Origin: a virus
Strand: one strand, 5' to 3'
IMG/VR virus record: IMGVR_UViG_3300008108_000206
Coordinates: 1 to 59,526 of that record
Length of the DNA stretch: 59,526 bases
Shown: positions 18,309 to 29,870 of the stretch, in pieces
Position numbering within the stretch: position 1 is the stretch's first letter
How the letters are laid out: each line of letters begins with the position of its first letter
Translations under genes and position numbers: made by a program
Notes under the pieces: model-generated
What the model saw: the letters and a program-made list of their open reading frames with translations, nothing else
What the model was told of the DNA's origin: nothing
The model's database searches: none

Positions 18309-20102
18309 ATGCCATACACACAAGTAGCAAATTTAGATTATAATGACATAAAAATTGCTTTAAAAGAATATTTAAGATCTCAATCAGATTTTACTGATTA
18401 TGATTTTGAAGGTTCTGTATGGAGCACGTTACTTGATGTATTGGCTTATAATACGTATTATACAGCGTTTAATACAAATTTAGTTGTCAACGAATTATTT
18501 TTAGATTCAGCAACATTGAGAGATAATGTTGTTGGAATTGCTAAGCAATTAGGGTATTCGCCAAAGTCAGTTACTTCACCTGTTGCTTACATTAGTTTTG
18601 ATGTTAATTTTACTAATACAACGCCAGATGTAGCTATTTTAAGAACTGGTTCTGCATTTACTACAATATTTGATTCCGAATTATATCAATACACTACATT
18701 AGATGATGTATCAGCATCAGTAGAGAATGGTGTTGCTAGTTTTATTAATGTACCTATTTACGAAGGCTCATTAGTCAAGAATTCTTATACTGTTAATACG
18801 GCATTAAAATCACAACGGTTTACTATTCAAAACCAAGGCGTTGATGCAAGTAGTATTAAAGTAAAGGTATATCCTTCTCAGAATTCATCTGCTTATGAAT
18901 TTTACGATAAAGCAGAGAATATCTTAGATGTTAATTCAACAACTAAATCATATTTCTTAAATGAAATTGAAGATGAGAATTATGAGTTATTTTTTGGTGA
19001 TGGTGTTTTGGGCAAAAAGTTAGAAAATAATCAATTTATTGAAGTTAGTTATCTTGTTACTAATGGTCCTTCTACAAATGGAGCTAAAACATTTGTATTC
19101 AATGGTATTATAGATGATAAAGATAATGCAGTTTATCCTTTATCAGTATCAGTAACTGATGTTACTCCAGCATCAGGTGGAGAGAACATCGAAAGCATTG
19201 ATAAAATTAAATTCAATGCTCCCAGGTATTTTGGCACACAGGACCGTGCAGTGACCGCACAGGACTATGCAGCGATCGTTAGAAACATTTATCCAGCAGT
19301 TGCAGATATTATTACTTTTGGTGGGGAGTTAGCAAGTCCTCCTGAATATGGAAAGGTAAAGGTAGTTATTAAGCCCTCTAATGCCAATTTACTTTCTTCT
19401 TTTACTAAACAAGAAATTATAAGAAAGTTAAGATCATATATGGTTGGATCGGTTACTGTTGATATTATTGATCCATCAATTTTATATGTCGAATTAACCA
19501 GTAAGATTTATTTTAGTAGAGCAAAGACAAATTTACCTCCAGCAGAGATTGTTAAAAAAGTAAAAACTTCTATTCAGCAATATATTGAGCAATCTGACAC
19601 AGAAAAGTTCAATGGCAAATTTAGATATAGTAAATTTATTGGTGTCATTGATGATTCTGATAGATCAATCAATTCGAATCAAACTAGCGTAATGATGAGA
19701 AAGGATTTTTATCCTGCAATCAATTCAAGCTTCTTTTATGAAGTATGTTTTCAAAATACTTTTGACAAAGATTGCGAAGGACCAACATTGCATTCAACTG
19801 GGTTTGTAGTAAGCGAATTTCCGCAGTATACCTCGTATCTCGAAGATAGGAATGGTAGAATCGTCCTATATAGAATAGATGATTTAACTGGACTAAAAAT
19901 AGTTCTAAATGACTCCGTTGGAGACATTAATTATGATAAAGGTGAGATTATGTTATATGATTTAACTATTATTCGTGGTTCTTTTGAAGATAATCGTATT
20001 GAATTAAGAGTAAAACCTTTAAGTAATGATATTAATGCAGTAAGAGAGGTTTTCCTAGACGTTGATATGTCCACAAGTAAGTTCACTGCTTATCCCGAGT
20101 AG
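18309..20102 (+). CDS. 6: Baseplate wedge protein gp6
   Basis: A 597-residue gp6/Baseplate J-like protein. The N-terminus (NLDYNDIKIALKEYLRSQSD, then FEGSVWSTLLDVLAYNTYY and TNLVVNELFLDSATLRDN) is typical of T4-like gp6. Later blocks (RYFGTQDRAVTAQDYAAIVR) belong to the J-like ring domain. gp6 forms the continuous iris-like ring of the baseplate by dimerising through N- and C-terminal parts. T4 gp6 is 660 residues, so this is near full length. The start overlaps nothing: ATG is 1 nt after the gp25 stop. Confidence 0.9.
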   Translation: MPYTQVANLDYNDIKIALKEYLRSQSDFTDYDFEGSVWSTLLDVLAYNTYYTAFNTNLVVNELFLDSATLRDNVVGIAKQLGYSPKSVTSPVAYISFDVNFTNTTPDVAILRTGSAFTTIFDSELYQYTTLDDVSASVENGVASFINVPIYEGSLVKNSYTVNTALKSQRFTIQNQGVDASSIKVKVYPSQNSSAYEFYDKAENILDVNSTTKSYFLNEIEDENYELFFGDGVLGKKLENNQFIEVSYLVTNGPSTNGAKTFVFNGIIDDKDNAVYPLSVSVTDVTPASGGENIESIDKIKFNAPRYFGTQDRAVTAQDYAAIVRNIYPAVADIITFGGELASPPEYGKVKVVIKPSNANLLSSFTKQEIIRKLRSYMVGSVTVDIIDPSILYVELTSKIYFSRAKTNLPPAEIVKKVKTSIQQYIEQSDTEKFNGKFRYSKFIGVIDDSDRSINSNQTSVMMRKDFYPAINSSFFYEVCFQNTFDKDCEGPTLHSTGFVVSEFPQYTSYLEDRNGRIVLYRIDDLTGLKIVLNDSVGDINYDKGEIMLYDLTIIRGSFEDNRIELRVKPLSNDINAVREVFLDVDMSTSKFTAYPE

Positions 20103-20107
20103 ATTAA

Positions 20108-23100
20108 ATGGCTGCAAAGACAAGAAATATCTCCACCTTAATTGAATCTCAACTACCTGGGTTTATAGTTTCTGAATACGAGAACTTTTCCAAGTTTGTA
20201 GAGAAATACTACGAGCATTTAGAAAATCAAGGTCAACCACTTGATATTATCTCAAATGTTACGAAATATCGTGACATCAATTTTTATGAGAAAAATTTAC
20301 TGAATCAATATACAGAATTATCTTCAAGTATTACGGAAACTGATACTACTATTACAGTAGAAGATGCGTCTTCATTTCCAGAAAAGAATGGTTATATTAA
20401 AATAGGTAATGAACTGTGTTTCTATAAGGAAAGAACTGAAACAGAGTTTCTAGAGGTTTCTAGAGGGGTTAGCGGCAACACTACGTTAGGTGATCTATAC
20501 GAAAGCACGAACTTTGTTACTACTCAAGCAGAACCACACTATACTAACGATATAGTATATAATGTAAGTAATCTATTTTTATATGCTTTCGTAAAAAGCT
20601 TCGAATCTCAGTACCTTGGTGGATTTCCTGAAGCATACCTTAAAGGTGATGTAGATAAGCGTGTTCTAATTAAAAATATTAGTGACTTTTACAAAGCAAA
20701 AGGAACTGATAAATCAATTAAGTTTATTTTTAATTCAATTGTTTCAAAAAGTGCTGAAGATACTCCAGAAACATATAATCCAAAAGATTTTACTCTAAAA
20801 GCATCTACTTCAGATTGGACTAGTAATTATTCCATCAAAGCAAAAATTTTAACAGGAGATGTTAATAAATTAATCGGAACCAAAATTATCCAAAAAACAG
20901 GAACTTCATATGCATCTGCAGTTATTGATGCAGTAAATTATGGTGGTTCCGATGGAATTTTTGAAATTATATTATCTCCCAGTTCTATTAATGGCAATTT
21001 TAAAATTGCTGCCCAAACAACTTTACGTACAGATATCTCAGTAAATGATACTACTGGAGATAGAATTGATGTTTATTCGACTTTAGGATGGGACCAGAAA
21101 GGAGAATTAATTGTAAATTCTGAACGCATTTCGTTTGTTGAAAAAAATGTAAACCAATTTGTAATTTCTGGTCGATCAAATCCAAATACAACTCATGTTG
21201 CTGGTACTCCTGTTTATAGTAATGATATTATTACTGCATTTTATGATGGTGGTTCTGCTACTATACTGAGTTTAGGTCTTTTATACAATTTAAATGTTTA
21301 TAGTGGAGAGCCATATTCAAATTCTGGAGATAAGGTACAAATTTCAGAATCTGGATTTATAAGTGATCATCCAGTAATTGAAGGAGCAAATTGGTTTTTA
21401 AATACTAATTTCAGAAAAGCATTTTCTCCATTAAATTCTCAAGTAGCACAAGCTGTTGGAGATTTAAATTCAGATGTTTCTGCAATTTATGAAGATGATC
21501 AATATTTTTATATTTGTTCATCTGGTTATCCACATCATGCTTTATTAAAAGAATCTTCTCCAGTAAATTTAGAAGATCAAAAGTTTTTAAAATTAATTAG
21601 AAAATATCCAACTAACACAACCGAAATATATTCAGTATCAAATAGAGATATTGGTATTTTAGTTGATGGATCTATTGCATTTAGTAATAAAGATTTTGAA
21701 GTAGTAAAATATGGAAAAATAACAACTACTCTCGTAGAAAATAAAGGAGTTGGTTATCAAGCACCCCCATTTGTTTTGATAAACAACGAACCAAATAAAG
21801 CTAGATGTTTTCTTTCAGGAGAAGTTGTAGACAGAATCGAATTATTATCTGATGATATCTACGAAGAAGATCCAGAAATAACAATTACATCTGGAAGAAA
21901 TGCTACGTTAAAACCAGTTGTAACTAATGGAGAAATTACTAGTATTAGAGTTATTGATCAAGGAGAATATTATTCATCACCTCCTTTAATTAGAATTTTT
22001 GATGCTTTAGGTAAAGGAGCATTTGCAGAATATCAAGCTATTGTATCTCCAGAAGGAAAACTTGTAAGATGTCAAAAAATAAACGGAGGGCGTTTTTACA
22101 ATAGAAATAGTCTAGTAGTAGAAGTAATTTCTGTTGGTTCTGGTGCTTTTGCTTCTGCTAAAATTAGAGAATGGACTAAAGATAGATTTAATAAGTACAG
22201 ACTTGATTTAGATTCTAATTATTCTTATGTTTTTCCAAATTTCAATCAAAAAATTGGGTTAGGTTATGGAGTTGTTGCAAGTCCAGCAAATTTACGATTT
22301 AGATTAGGAGATAACATTAATAGTGTATTAGGAGAAAATCCTGGAACTAAAACCCACTCCCCAATTATTGGATTTGCTTATGATGGCAATCCAATTTATG
22401 GTCCATATGCATTTTCCGATCCAGGAAATCCAAATTCATCTATTGTAAAAATGAATAGTGGGTATCAATTAAAAAATTCTAGAGAAAATGGACCTTCAAT
22501 TTTAAATTATGCTTTAGGAACATTTGTCGATGATTATATTTGGGTTCCTTCAGTTAATAGCGGAAAAACTGAACTTGATGAAAATAACGGCAGATTTTGT
22601 GTAACTCCAGAATATCCAAATGGAACTTATGCATATTTCGCAACTATTAATTCTTCTGGACAACCAGTTTTCCCTTATATCATAGGAAAAAATTTCTATT
22701 CTTTACCAGTAGATTCAAATTATAATTCAAATATATCACAAGATGACTTACCAAAAAATTTAAAGAGATTAAGAACTAGTGATATTGACAATAATGGAGT
22801 AAATTCTTTTGCTCTTATTGGAGATGTAACAAATGGAAATGTTTCTGCAGCATATGCAGATTATTCCACAGAAACTTTTTCTATCGGTTCTGAATTGTTT
22901 GTAGATAATTTAAATACGCAAGGTTTTGGAGCAAAAGCATTTGTTTCTGAAATTAATGGAAAAGATGTAGCATCACTTGAATCTGTTCAAGAAAAAGCAG
23001 TTGTGATCGATTTAATCGAAAACGCTTATTTATTTGAAGGAGACATTTTATTCCAAGGAGAAGGAGTACTATTAAATCAAATTATTGTAGATAATACAGA

Positions 23101-26100
23101 AATTAGTGATTTCCAATTTTCGGAAGCTCCTAATGTAAAAATTGTTAACGATTTAGCTATCGGTCCAGATGGATCATTTAGAGTTATTCAAGATTTATCT
23201 TCTGATTTAGTACAAGGACAAATTATTGGAGATGTAATTAACAGCAATCGAGTAGTATTAAGATCAGTACAAAATACATTTAATTCTTCGTTGCCAGTAT
23301 TTGCTACTATTAAAGTATTGAATTTATTAGTAAATAAAAATGGAACATACACAAAAGACTCTATAATATCTTTTATTAGAGAAGATGATGGTGTTATTTT
23401 TGGAACTGCATTAGTACTAGAAGGTACATTAAAACAAAATGCTTTGAAAGTTAGAGTTATTACTGGAGATATTTTTACATCGGATAATTTTATTTTGAAA
23501 AGTAGTACTTTATCTGATACTACAAATGCAAAAGTAATTTCTACTACATCTTTAAGTGAAAATTTAACAATTAATACTATAAATGATCAGGTTGCTATTT
23601 TACAAACAAATGAAGATCATAATTTGGCAATAGGTGATAAAGTATTTGTTAATATTTTTCCAGATGATTCTATTACACAAACAACATATTATGTAAGAAA
23701 AAGATTATATCAAAAAGCTGTTTTACAAGAATTAACCTTTAATGGTAAAATTACCGATACTGGCATTGGAAGATTTGAAATTTTAAATAGTGGTGCTGAT
23801 TATGAAAGTGGAACTTACAATAATGTAGAATTAATTTTTGTTGACTCTACAAAAGCAAGAAAAAATATTGGCAAGCCAGGAGACCCAGGAAATGCTAGAG
23901 CAAATATAGAAGTATTTAATATTGGAGGTGGATTTGGTAGAGTTTCTTCTATTACTTTAACTAAAAAAGGTTATGGATATAAAAAATCTGATATCCTTAC
24001 AGTTTCGGATGATGATTTACAAAGATTAGGAATTTCTACTAGAACTGCCAGATTAAATTTATTTGTTGACCATGTAGGATTTTCTGCAGAAAATACCGAA
24101 TTATTTTTAACTAATATTAATGACTTGTCTGTAAATGACTACTTAAATGTTGGCAACGAAGTTGTTAAAGTATCATCGATAAACAAATCATCAAAATCAG
24201 TTATTGTAGAAAGAGCACAAAAAAATACTCCAATTACAGATCACTTTGATGATCAAAAAATTACTTTTAATCAAACATCATACAAATTTCAAAAGGGATA
24301 TAGAATATTAGGAGATTCTCAAAATTCTCCTTATGTTATTGAATATGATTCATTAACAAGAGAATTATTAATTGCTTATGATTATTCAGTAACAAATCCA
24401 ACAAAAATTTTACAAAGTAGTATTTTCTTTGATCAAAATATTCCAAATAAATTTGTTAAAGTTGAATCTGTAGAATCTCCTCAATATAAATTAGAATTCA
24501 GTAAAGATCAAATTAATTTTGAAATTAATCCAACAATTAATATTCAAAAGTATTACAAATATAAATTTGATACTAGTCATCCATCAATGCTGGATACTTA
24601 TTTGGATTTTTCTTCTAGTTTAAATTATAATTTATTTACTGAGGAAAAAAATGTTAGTTCCAATTTACCAGGAACTTCTGGATCTTTTGTGTCTATAAAA
24701 TTAGGATTTGGACCAAATATTTCTTCAAATACATACCAAAATAAAACTCCAATAAATTTTAATAATTATTATTACTTTATTAAAGCTACAGCAAATGTAA
24801 ATACCGAAGGATCATTTTTAAAAGTCATTGATGATCCTCTTGCTGGAGAACAGTCGGTAATTTATTCTACTGATAAAAAATTTGTATATAATGTCAAATC
24901 ATTACCTCAATATGATGGTTCTGGAGATATTTCATATACAACTACATCACAATTTGCAATAGGATCTATTGCAAATATTTCTATAAATGACACAGGAATC
25001 AATTATAAGTCCATACCAGTATGCAAAGGAATTTTGCCATCAACATCTTTCGTATCTACTGTAACTGCAAAAATTGATACAACTACTGGGTATCTATCAT
25101 CTATTGTTGTAAACAATCAAGGTAATAATTATTCAAAACCAATTGCAATAATTACAGATGGAGATGGATTTGATTATAAACTAGAATGTGTTGTTGAAAA
25201 TGGTAAAATAAAGACTGTAAATATTTTAAATCCTGGTAAAGGATTTACATATGACCCAACAATAAAAATATTTGAATCAGACATTAAAGTATTTTTAACT
25301 TCTGATAATATTGGTATACCAAAAAATATCAAACTAATTAATAGCGGATTTGGGTATAATTCCGATTATTCAACATTACCTGCTTTTATTTCAACTACAA
25401 CTTTTGTTCTAAAAGATTTTGAAGATGATTCATTTTATATGGGTGAAAAAATTACTCAGTATGAAAATGATATTTTAATTGCAGAAGCAACAGTATCTAA
25501 AAATGGATGGCGAATTGGTAGTAATTTATTAAAAGTAGAAAATATAAAAGGTATATTTAAAAATAATTTACCTATTAAAGGATTTGCTAGAGCAAAAACA
25601 GCAACTTTAATTGCTCAAATTAATACAGTATTTACTCCAGACATCAGAACCTATTCGGATAATTTAGGAAGATTTAATTCTGAACGAGGAAAGTTAAGTT
25701 CAAATTCACAAAAATTAACAGATTCTTATTTTTATCAAGATTATTCTTATGTAATTAAATCGAGAACTTCCATAGAATTTTGGAGAGATTTAATTAGAGA
25801 AACAACTCATCCAGCAGGATTCCAGTTGTTTGGGGAATTAATATTAGAATCAGAAGGTGCGGCTACGATGCCTTCTAGAATCAAAGAAATTGAAACTCAT
25901 TCATTCATTAATTTAAAACCACAAAATATTTCTGTTGTTAATACAAAGAAATATGTAACAGAAAATATTATATCTTTTAATAACACCAATATTGAAAGAG
26001 GCATTGGATCTGTTTCTGTGGATACTTTTGATTCATCGGAAACAATAGCAAGAGAATTAATTTTAGCACGAGCATTTGATGGAGATTTTGATCCAAATAG

Positions 26101-29100
26101 TGGTGTATTATATGGCACTAAAACATTTACATTGTTAGATAAAAGAACTAATACGGCTTATGCTCCATACAATGAAAATTCATTAATTGTAACAATTGAT
26201 GGAGTTTTACAGGAACCTGGGGAATCATTTACCGTAAAAGGAAATTCAATAACATTTACTCAACCCCCATTAGGTGAAAGAATAGTAGAAGGTCAAATTG
26301 TAGAAGCACAAAAGTTTTATTGCAGATCAATAAAGTTTAAAGATAATATCTTAAATTCAACATACATTAGAAAAATACAAAATATTTCAGATCAATTTGA
26401 TGGAAGCCAAACATTATTCGATTTGTATGAAGAAGATGGTTCTATTGTAAAATCTTTACCAAATGAAAAATTTATTGTAGCTTTAAATGGTGTTTTACAA
26501 AATGCTAGATCTACAGAAGAAGAGCCATTTAATAATTCTTATTCTATCATAAGATCTGAAGATGAAAATGTTACTGATAAAATAGTATTTACTGAACCAC
26601 CAATTAGTCATGGCGAATTATACAATAGTACAGATGATATTGTAATTAGAGAAAAATGCTTTATATACAGTATTGGTTCATATAGAAGATTAACTATTGA
26701 TACTAGAACTGTAAAGTATAGAGGAACTGGTCCATTTTTAATCTTAGATGAAGTAGAAAATAAGGTTGTTTCGATTGATGAACCTTTATATGCTGTCGTG
26801 TTTATTGATGGAGTTCTTCAAATTCCAGCTAAGTCATATGATATAGTAGGACCAAATATTACATTTACTTCTCCTTTAAAATATTACGAGGATAAAACTG
26901 GCAAGCAAATATTACAAAAAGTTTCAATTTTACTTTTCTACGGAAGAGACAAAGCAAAAACATTAACTTTTTATGATTTTGAGCCAAATGCATATTATTC
27001 ACAAGCAAATTTGGTTATACAATCCCCAAATATTGCGAATTTTTATTCCTGGTTTGCAAATTATTTGGGATCCAATGTTATTGTTTCTCAAAATGGGAAT
27101 CAAATTGGAAAAATAAAATCATTTGATCCATCTTCGCCTAATCTCAATTTAACTTTGTTGTGTTCGGCTTTCTTTGATGTAACAAATTCTGATTTTTCAT
27201 TTGTGAATCAAAATACAAATGATCAATTTGTATTATCTTCTATCCAATCATCTTCAATTAGTTTCTTACAGGATGAAGATGGCAATAGAAAATTACAAGT
27301 AGATGTTCCATCATGGTTATATGGAACAGAACTTGGTAGATCTGCATATTCAGAAAGAACAAAATTATATGCAAATTTAAATGTAGGCGATTTAATTCAA
27401 ATTGATGGAGAATCATCATTCAGACAAATTGTTTCTATTCCAGAGTTAGTTAATACTAAACAATATAATAAAGAAGAATTTTTACCATCTGACATATATT
27501 CTAGGGTAGAAACAACAAACTATAATGATATTGTTAGAGGTGAAGGATTAAGTATAACTGCCGAGATAGATGAAAACGGAACTATAACAAAATTAAATTG
27601 GAATAGAAGAGATTTAATGCTCTATTTCAATAATAATGTTTTACTACAACCAACTGCATATCAGTATTATACTCCACCAATTATTGATTTTATACCAAGA
27701 ACACAAAATGGAGGTGGAGCAAAAGCAGAAGTAATCGCTGTGGGCGGTCAAATAGTTGATATTGTTTTAATTGATGGTGGTTATGGATATTCGGAACCTC
27801 CTACAGTTGTAGTATCGAAAGGATATAACAAAATAAAGGGAAGATCAAGAAAATTTGATACATCCACAGTATTAAATGTTTCTCCCCCATTAGTATTTTC
27901 TGATAGTTTAATTACAACCAGTGAAGTTACATTAATTGCATATGGACCAACTGGACAAGCAATTTTTTCTTATATTAATTTAAGTGTAGATGGAGGAGTA
28001 AAAGAAGCAGGAGAACAAATTACTGCAATTATAATGCCACAAATGCAAATTGTGACATTTGCAGAAACTCTTGCTCAAAATGAATATGTATTAAATTCTC
28101 CTGTAATTGAAATTAATTATGATATACAATCTATAGGATTAGAATTAATAAGCTCTATAGATGCAAGAGCAAATATTATTTCTTCTTCTTCTATTATCAA
28201 AGTAGATAGACAAGTAACAAAAATTATAAGCAAGCAAATTAATGAAGCATTTGTTCAGTTAGATACTGCTTCTGTCAATGATATTGGTGCTTTCCTTGAT
28301 GCTCCATTATCAGAAACAGATAATATTGTATATATTCCTGATACTAGAAGATTCCCAGATTCTAGTAGATTACTTATTGGTAGAGAAGTTGTATACTATG
28401 AAAAGAAAAAAACTGATAGATTTTTATCAGTAACTAGAGGTGCAGATGGAACAATTGCTCAAACACACAATGCAGGTGATTATTTAAGACATCTACCTAA
28501 GATTGTCAGTGTGGTTCCAGTTGGAACTGCATCTATTCAAACTATTACTTCAATAGAATCTGACCATAACACTTTCACCGAAGTATTGAAAGCTATCAGT
28601 ACCGAAGTAGTTGATCCATCGATTAACCATAATTCTACATTACTAACAGCAGAACAACAAATAAACGTTGATAACACTGATTTTGTTGTGCTTCCATGGA
28701 TAGCAATAATTCCACCACCTTCCTTCAACATAATAACAACAGTACATTCAACAGCTTCGAATGTACAAACTGTTGTTGAAGCAGTCAGAATAGATTCGAT
28801 TAATTCCTTAGTATCATCGATAAAAGAAACAAATATTCAAATTAATTGCGAAAATAATATTGATATTGATGTTTCTAACATATTACTGTCAACAGAGATT
28901 ATTAGCAATCAAGGAACTTCAATTGAATCCTTGTATTCTAATGTAGTATCTACTATTCATTATAATGTATCTATTTTGACCAATAACGTTGATATATTAT
29001 CAAATATTTCTATATCAAATTATTCAACTAACTTTATCATAAAAAATGAAACGAATATAGAATCTTCTACTTCAGTAATAAGTAAATTAGTTTCAATCCA

Positions 29101-29866
29101 GCCAGTTTACCCAGAAAAATCAGAAATTATTACTGTTGTCACAGATTCTTCATATAATACATTCTCGACAATTATAATTTCTACAGTAACTCCAAATAAA
29201 GTAGAGTCAACTATACAAATTGATACTGGAACTGGATTATCTTCGGCTACTTCTAGAGAGATTGAATACAATTTTGGAATTTTAGATTATTTCACAGAAT
29301 CAATTGTATTCGAAAATCCAATTTTGACAAGAGATTATGGATTCTTTAGTTTAGATAGTGCATACAAAATTGTCACATTAAGAAATGGATCTCAAATTGA
29401 AGTAATTAATAGTAATATATTGAAAGATTCTTTCTACGATGGATATAATTTAGGAAATGCTGGCAATAATTTATCATCTTTCGAAAATAATGCTTTTGTT
29501 GATGTTGGTGCTTTTAATGTAAACGGTTCAATTGAAACAGTATCTTTCGCATATCCAGAATTAAATATTTTAGATTTTGAATTGAGAAAAGGATCTTCTA
29601 TCACATCAGCAAATAAAATTTTCAACTTAGCAATTCCTTCAATAAATGAAATTGGCACTATTCTATCCTCATCGATAACGAGTGTAGATACTCAAATGAC
29701 AATCGGTTATGCAAATTCTTTACCAAATTCTGGTAGAATTATTATTAATAAAGAAGTTATTCAATATGCTTCTAAATCTGGCAATACCTTATTTGGATTA
29801 ATAAGAGGTGCAAATAATACTATTGCATCTTCTCATGATGCAAATGATTATTTAAGATCATTCTAG
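20108..29866 (+). CDS. Giant baseplate/tail structural protein, 3252 aa
   Basis: Starts MAAKTRNISTLIESQLPGFI, followed by an N-terminal domain (about 1-270) of the type that follows gp6 in T4-like cyanophages. Positionally it replaces T4 gp7 (between gp6 and gp8), though I see no clear gp7 similarity. A YHYH domain lies at about 748-860 (THSPIIGFAYDGNPIYGPY; NGTYAYFATINSSGQPVFPY). Several beta modules of the G-Y-x-x-P-P type (e.g. DGGYGYSEPPTVVVS) are scattered through it. An 'FP-x-x-G-x-I-x-I-x-x-E-x-I-x-Y ... RG' module occurs near 70-125, 315-370, 2730-2800 and 3180-3252. Residues about 2800-3060 are low-complexity Ser/Thr/Ile/Asn. Strongly AT-rich codons. Surely a virion component of the baseplate or its fibres. 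Confidence 0.85.
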   Translation: MAAKTRNISTLIESQLPGFIVSEYENFSKFVEKYYEHLENQGQPLDIISNVTKYRDINFYEKNLLNQYTELSSSITETDTTITVEDASSFPEKNGYIKIGNELCFYKERTETEFLEVSRGVSGNTTLGDLYESTNFVTTQAEPHYTNDIVYNVSNLFLYAFVKSFESQYLGGFPEAYLKGDVDKRVLIKNISDFYKAKGTDKSIKFIFNSIVSKSAEDTPETYNPKDFTLKASTSDWTSNYSIKAKILTGDVNKLIGTKIIQKTGTSYASAVIDAVNYGGSDGIFEIILSPSSINGNFKIAAQTTLRTDISVNDTTGDRIDVYSTLGWDQKGELIVNSERISFVEKNVNQFVISGRSNPNTTHVAGTPVYSNDIITAFYDGGSATILSLGLLYNLNVYSGEPYSNSGDKVQISESGFISDHPVIEGANWFLNTNFRKAFSPLNSQVAQAVGDLNSDVSAIYEDDQYFYICSSGYPHHALLKESSPVNLEDQKFLKLIRKYPTNTTEIYSVSNRDIGILVDGSIAFSNKDFEVVKYGKITTTLVENKGVGYQAPPFVLINNEPNKARCFLSGEVVDRIELLSDDIYEEDPEITITSGRNATLKPVVTNGEITSIRVIDQGEYYSSPPLIRIFDALGKGAFAEYQAIVSPEGKLVRCQKINGGRFYNRNSLVVEVISVGSGAFASAKIREWTKDRFNKYRLDLDSNYSYVFPNFNQKIGLGYGVVASPANLRFRLGDNINSVLGENPGTKTHSPIIGFAYDGNPIYGPYAFSDPGNPNSSIVKMNSGYQLKNSRENGPSILNYALGTFVDDYIWVPSVNSGKTELDENNGRFCVTPEYPNGTYAYFATINSSGQPVFPYIIGKNFYSLPVDSNYNSNISQDDLPKNLKRLRTSDIDNNGVNSFALIGDVTNGNVSAAYADYSTETFSIGSELFVDNLNTQGFGAKAFVSEINGKDVASLESVQEKAVVIDLIENAYLFEGDILFQGEGVLLNQIIVDNTEISDFQFSEAPNVKIVNDLAIGPDGSFRVIQDLSSDLVQGQIIGDVINSNRVVLRSVQNTFNSSLPVFATIKVLNLLVNKNGTYTKDSIISFIREDDGVIFGTALVLEGTLKQNALKVRVITGDIFTSDNFILKSSTLSDTTNAKVISTTSLSENLTINTINDQVAILQTNEDHNLAIGDKVFVNIFPDDSITQTTYYVRKRLYQKAVLQELTFNGKITDTGIGRFEILNSGADYESGTYNNVELIFVDSTKARKNIGKPGDPGNARANIEVFNIGGGFGRVSSITLTKKGYGYKKSDILTVSDDDLQRLGISTRTARLNLFVDHVGFSAENTELFLTNINDLSVNDYLNVGNEVVKVSSINKSSKSVIVERAQKNTPITDHFDDQKITFNQTSYKFQKGYRILGDSQNSPYVIEYDSLTRELLIAYDYSVTNPTKILQSSIFFDQNIPNKFVKVESVESPQYKLEFSKDQINFEINPTINIQKYYKYKFDTSHPSMLDTYLDFSSSLNYNLFTEEKNVSSNLPGTSGSFVSIKLGFGPNISSNTYQNKTPINFNNYYYFIKATANVNTEGSFLKVIDDPLAGEQSVIYSTDKKFVYNVKSLPQYDGSGDISYTTTSQFAIGSIANISINDTGINYKSIPVCKGILPSTSFVSTVTAKIDTTTGYLSSIVVNNQGNNYSKPIAIITDGDGFDYKLECVVENGKIKTVNILNPGKGFTYDPTIKIFESDIKVFLTSDNIGIPKNIKLINSGFGYNSDYSTLPAFISTTTFVLKDFEDDSFYMGEKITQYENDILIAEATVSKNGWRIGSNLLKVENIKGIFKNNLPIKGFARAKTATLIAQINTVFTPDIRTYSDNLGRFNSERGKLSSNSQKLTDSYFYQDYSYVIKSRTSIEFWRDLIRETTHPAGFQLFGELILESEGAATMPSRIKEIETHSFINLKPQNISVVNTKKYVTENIISFNNTNIERGIGSVSVDTFDSSETIARELILARAFDGDFDPNSGVLYGTKTFTLLDKRTNTAYAPYNENSLIVTIDGVLQEPGESFTVKGNSITFTQPPLGERIVEGQIVEAQKFYCRSIKFKDNILNSTYIRKIQNISDQFDGSQTLFDLYEEDGSIVKSLPNEKFIVALNGVLQNARSTEEEPFNNSYSIIRSEDENVTDKIVFTEPPISHGELYNSTDDIVIREKCFIYSIGSYRRLTIDTRTVKYRGTGPFLILDEVENKVVSIDEPLYAVVFIDGVLQIPAKSYDIVGPNITFTSPLKYYEDKTGKQILQKVSILLFYGRDKAKTLTFYDFEPNAYYSQANLVIQSPNIANFYSWFANYLGSNVIVSQNGNQIGKIKSFDPSSPNLNLTLLCSAFFDVTNSDFSFVNQNTNDQFVLSSIQSSSISFLQDEDGNRKLQVDVPSWLYGTELGRSAYSERTKLYANLNVGDLIQIDGESSFRQIVSIPELVNTKQYNKEEFLPSDIYSRVETTNYNDIVRGEGLSITAEIDENGTITKLNWNRRDLMLYFNNNVLLQPTAYQYYTPPIIDFIPRTQNGGGAKAEVIAVGGQIVDIVLIDGGYGYSEPPTVVVSKGYNKIKGRSRKFDTSTVLNVSPPLVFSDSLITTSEVTLIAYGPTGQAIFSYINLSVDGGVKEAGEQITAIIMPQMQIVTFAETLAQNEYVLNSPVIEINYDIQSIGLELISSIDARANIISSSSIIKVDRQVTKIISKQINEAFVQLDTASVNDIGAFLDAPLSETDNIVYIPDTRRFPDSSRLLIGREVVYYEKKKTDRFLSVTRGADGTIAQTHNAGDYLRHLPKIVSVVPVGTASIQTITSIESDHNTFTEVLKAISTEVVDPSINHNSTLLTAEQQINVDNTDFVVLPWIAIIPPPSFNIITTVHSTASNVQTVVEAVRIDSINSLVSSIKETNIQINCENNIDIDVSNILLSTEIISNQGTSIESLYSNVVSTIHYNVSILTNNVDILSNISISNYSTNFIIKNETNIESSTSVISKLVSIQPVYPEKSEIITVVTDSSYNTFSTIIISTVTPNKVESTIQIDTGTGLSSATSREIEYNFGILDYFTESIVFENPILTRDYGFFSLDSAYKIVTLRNGSQIEVINSNILKDSFYDGYNLGNAGNNLSSFENNAFVDVGAFNVNGSIETVSFAYPELNILDFELRKGSSITSANKIFNLAIPSINEIGTILSSSITSVDTQMTIGYANSLPNSGRIIINKEVIQYASKSGNTLFGLIRGANNTIASSHDANDYLRSF

Positions 29867-29870
29867 ATTT

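Noticed and set aside
20108-29866. Calling the 3252-aa protein gp7
   Set aside because: Only the position between gp6 and gp8 supports it. The visible domains are not those of T4 gp7, and the length is about three times larger.
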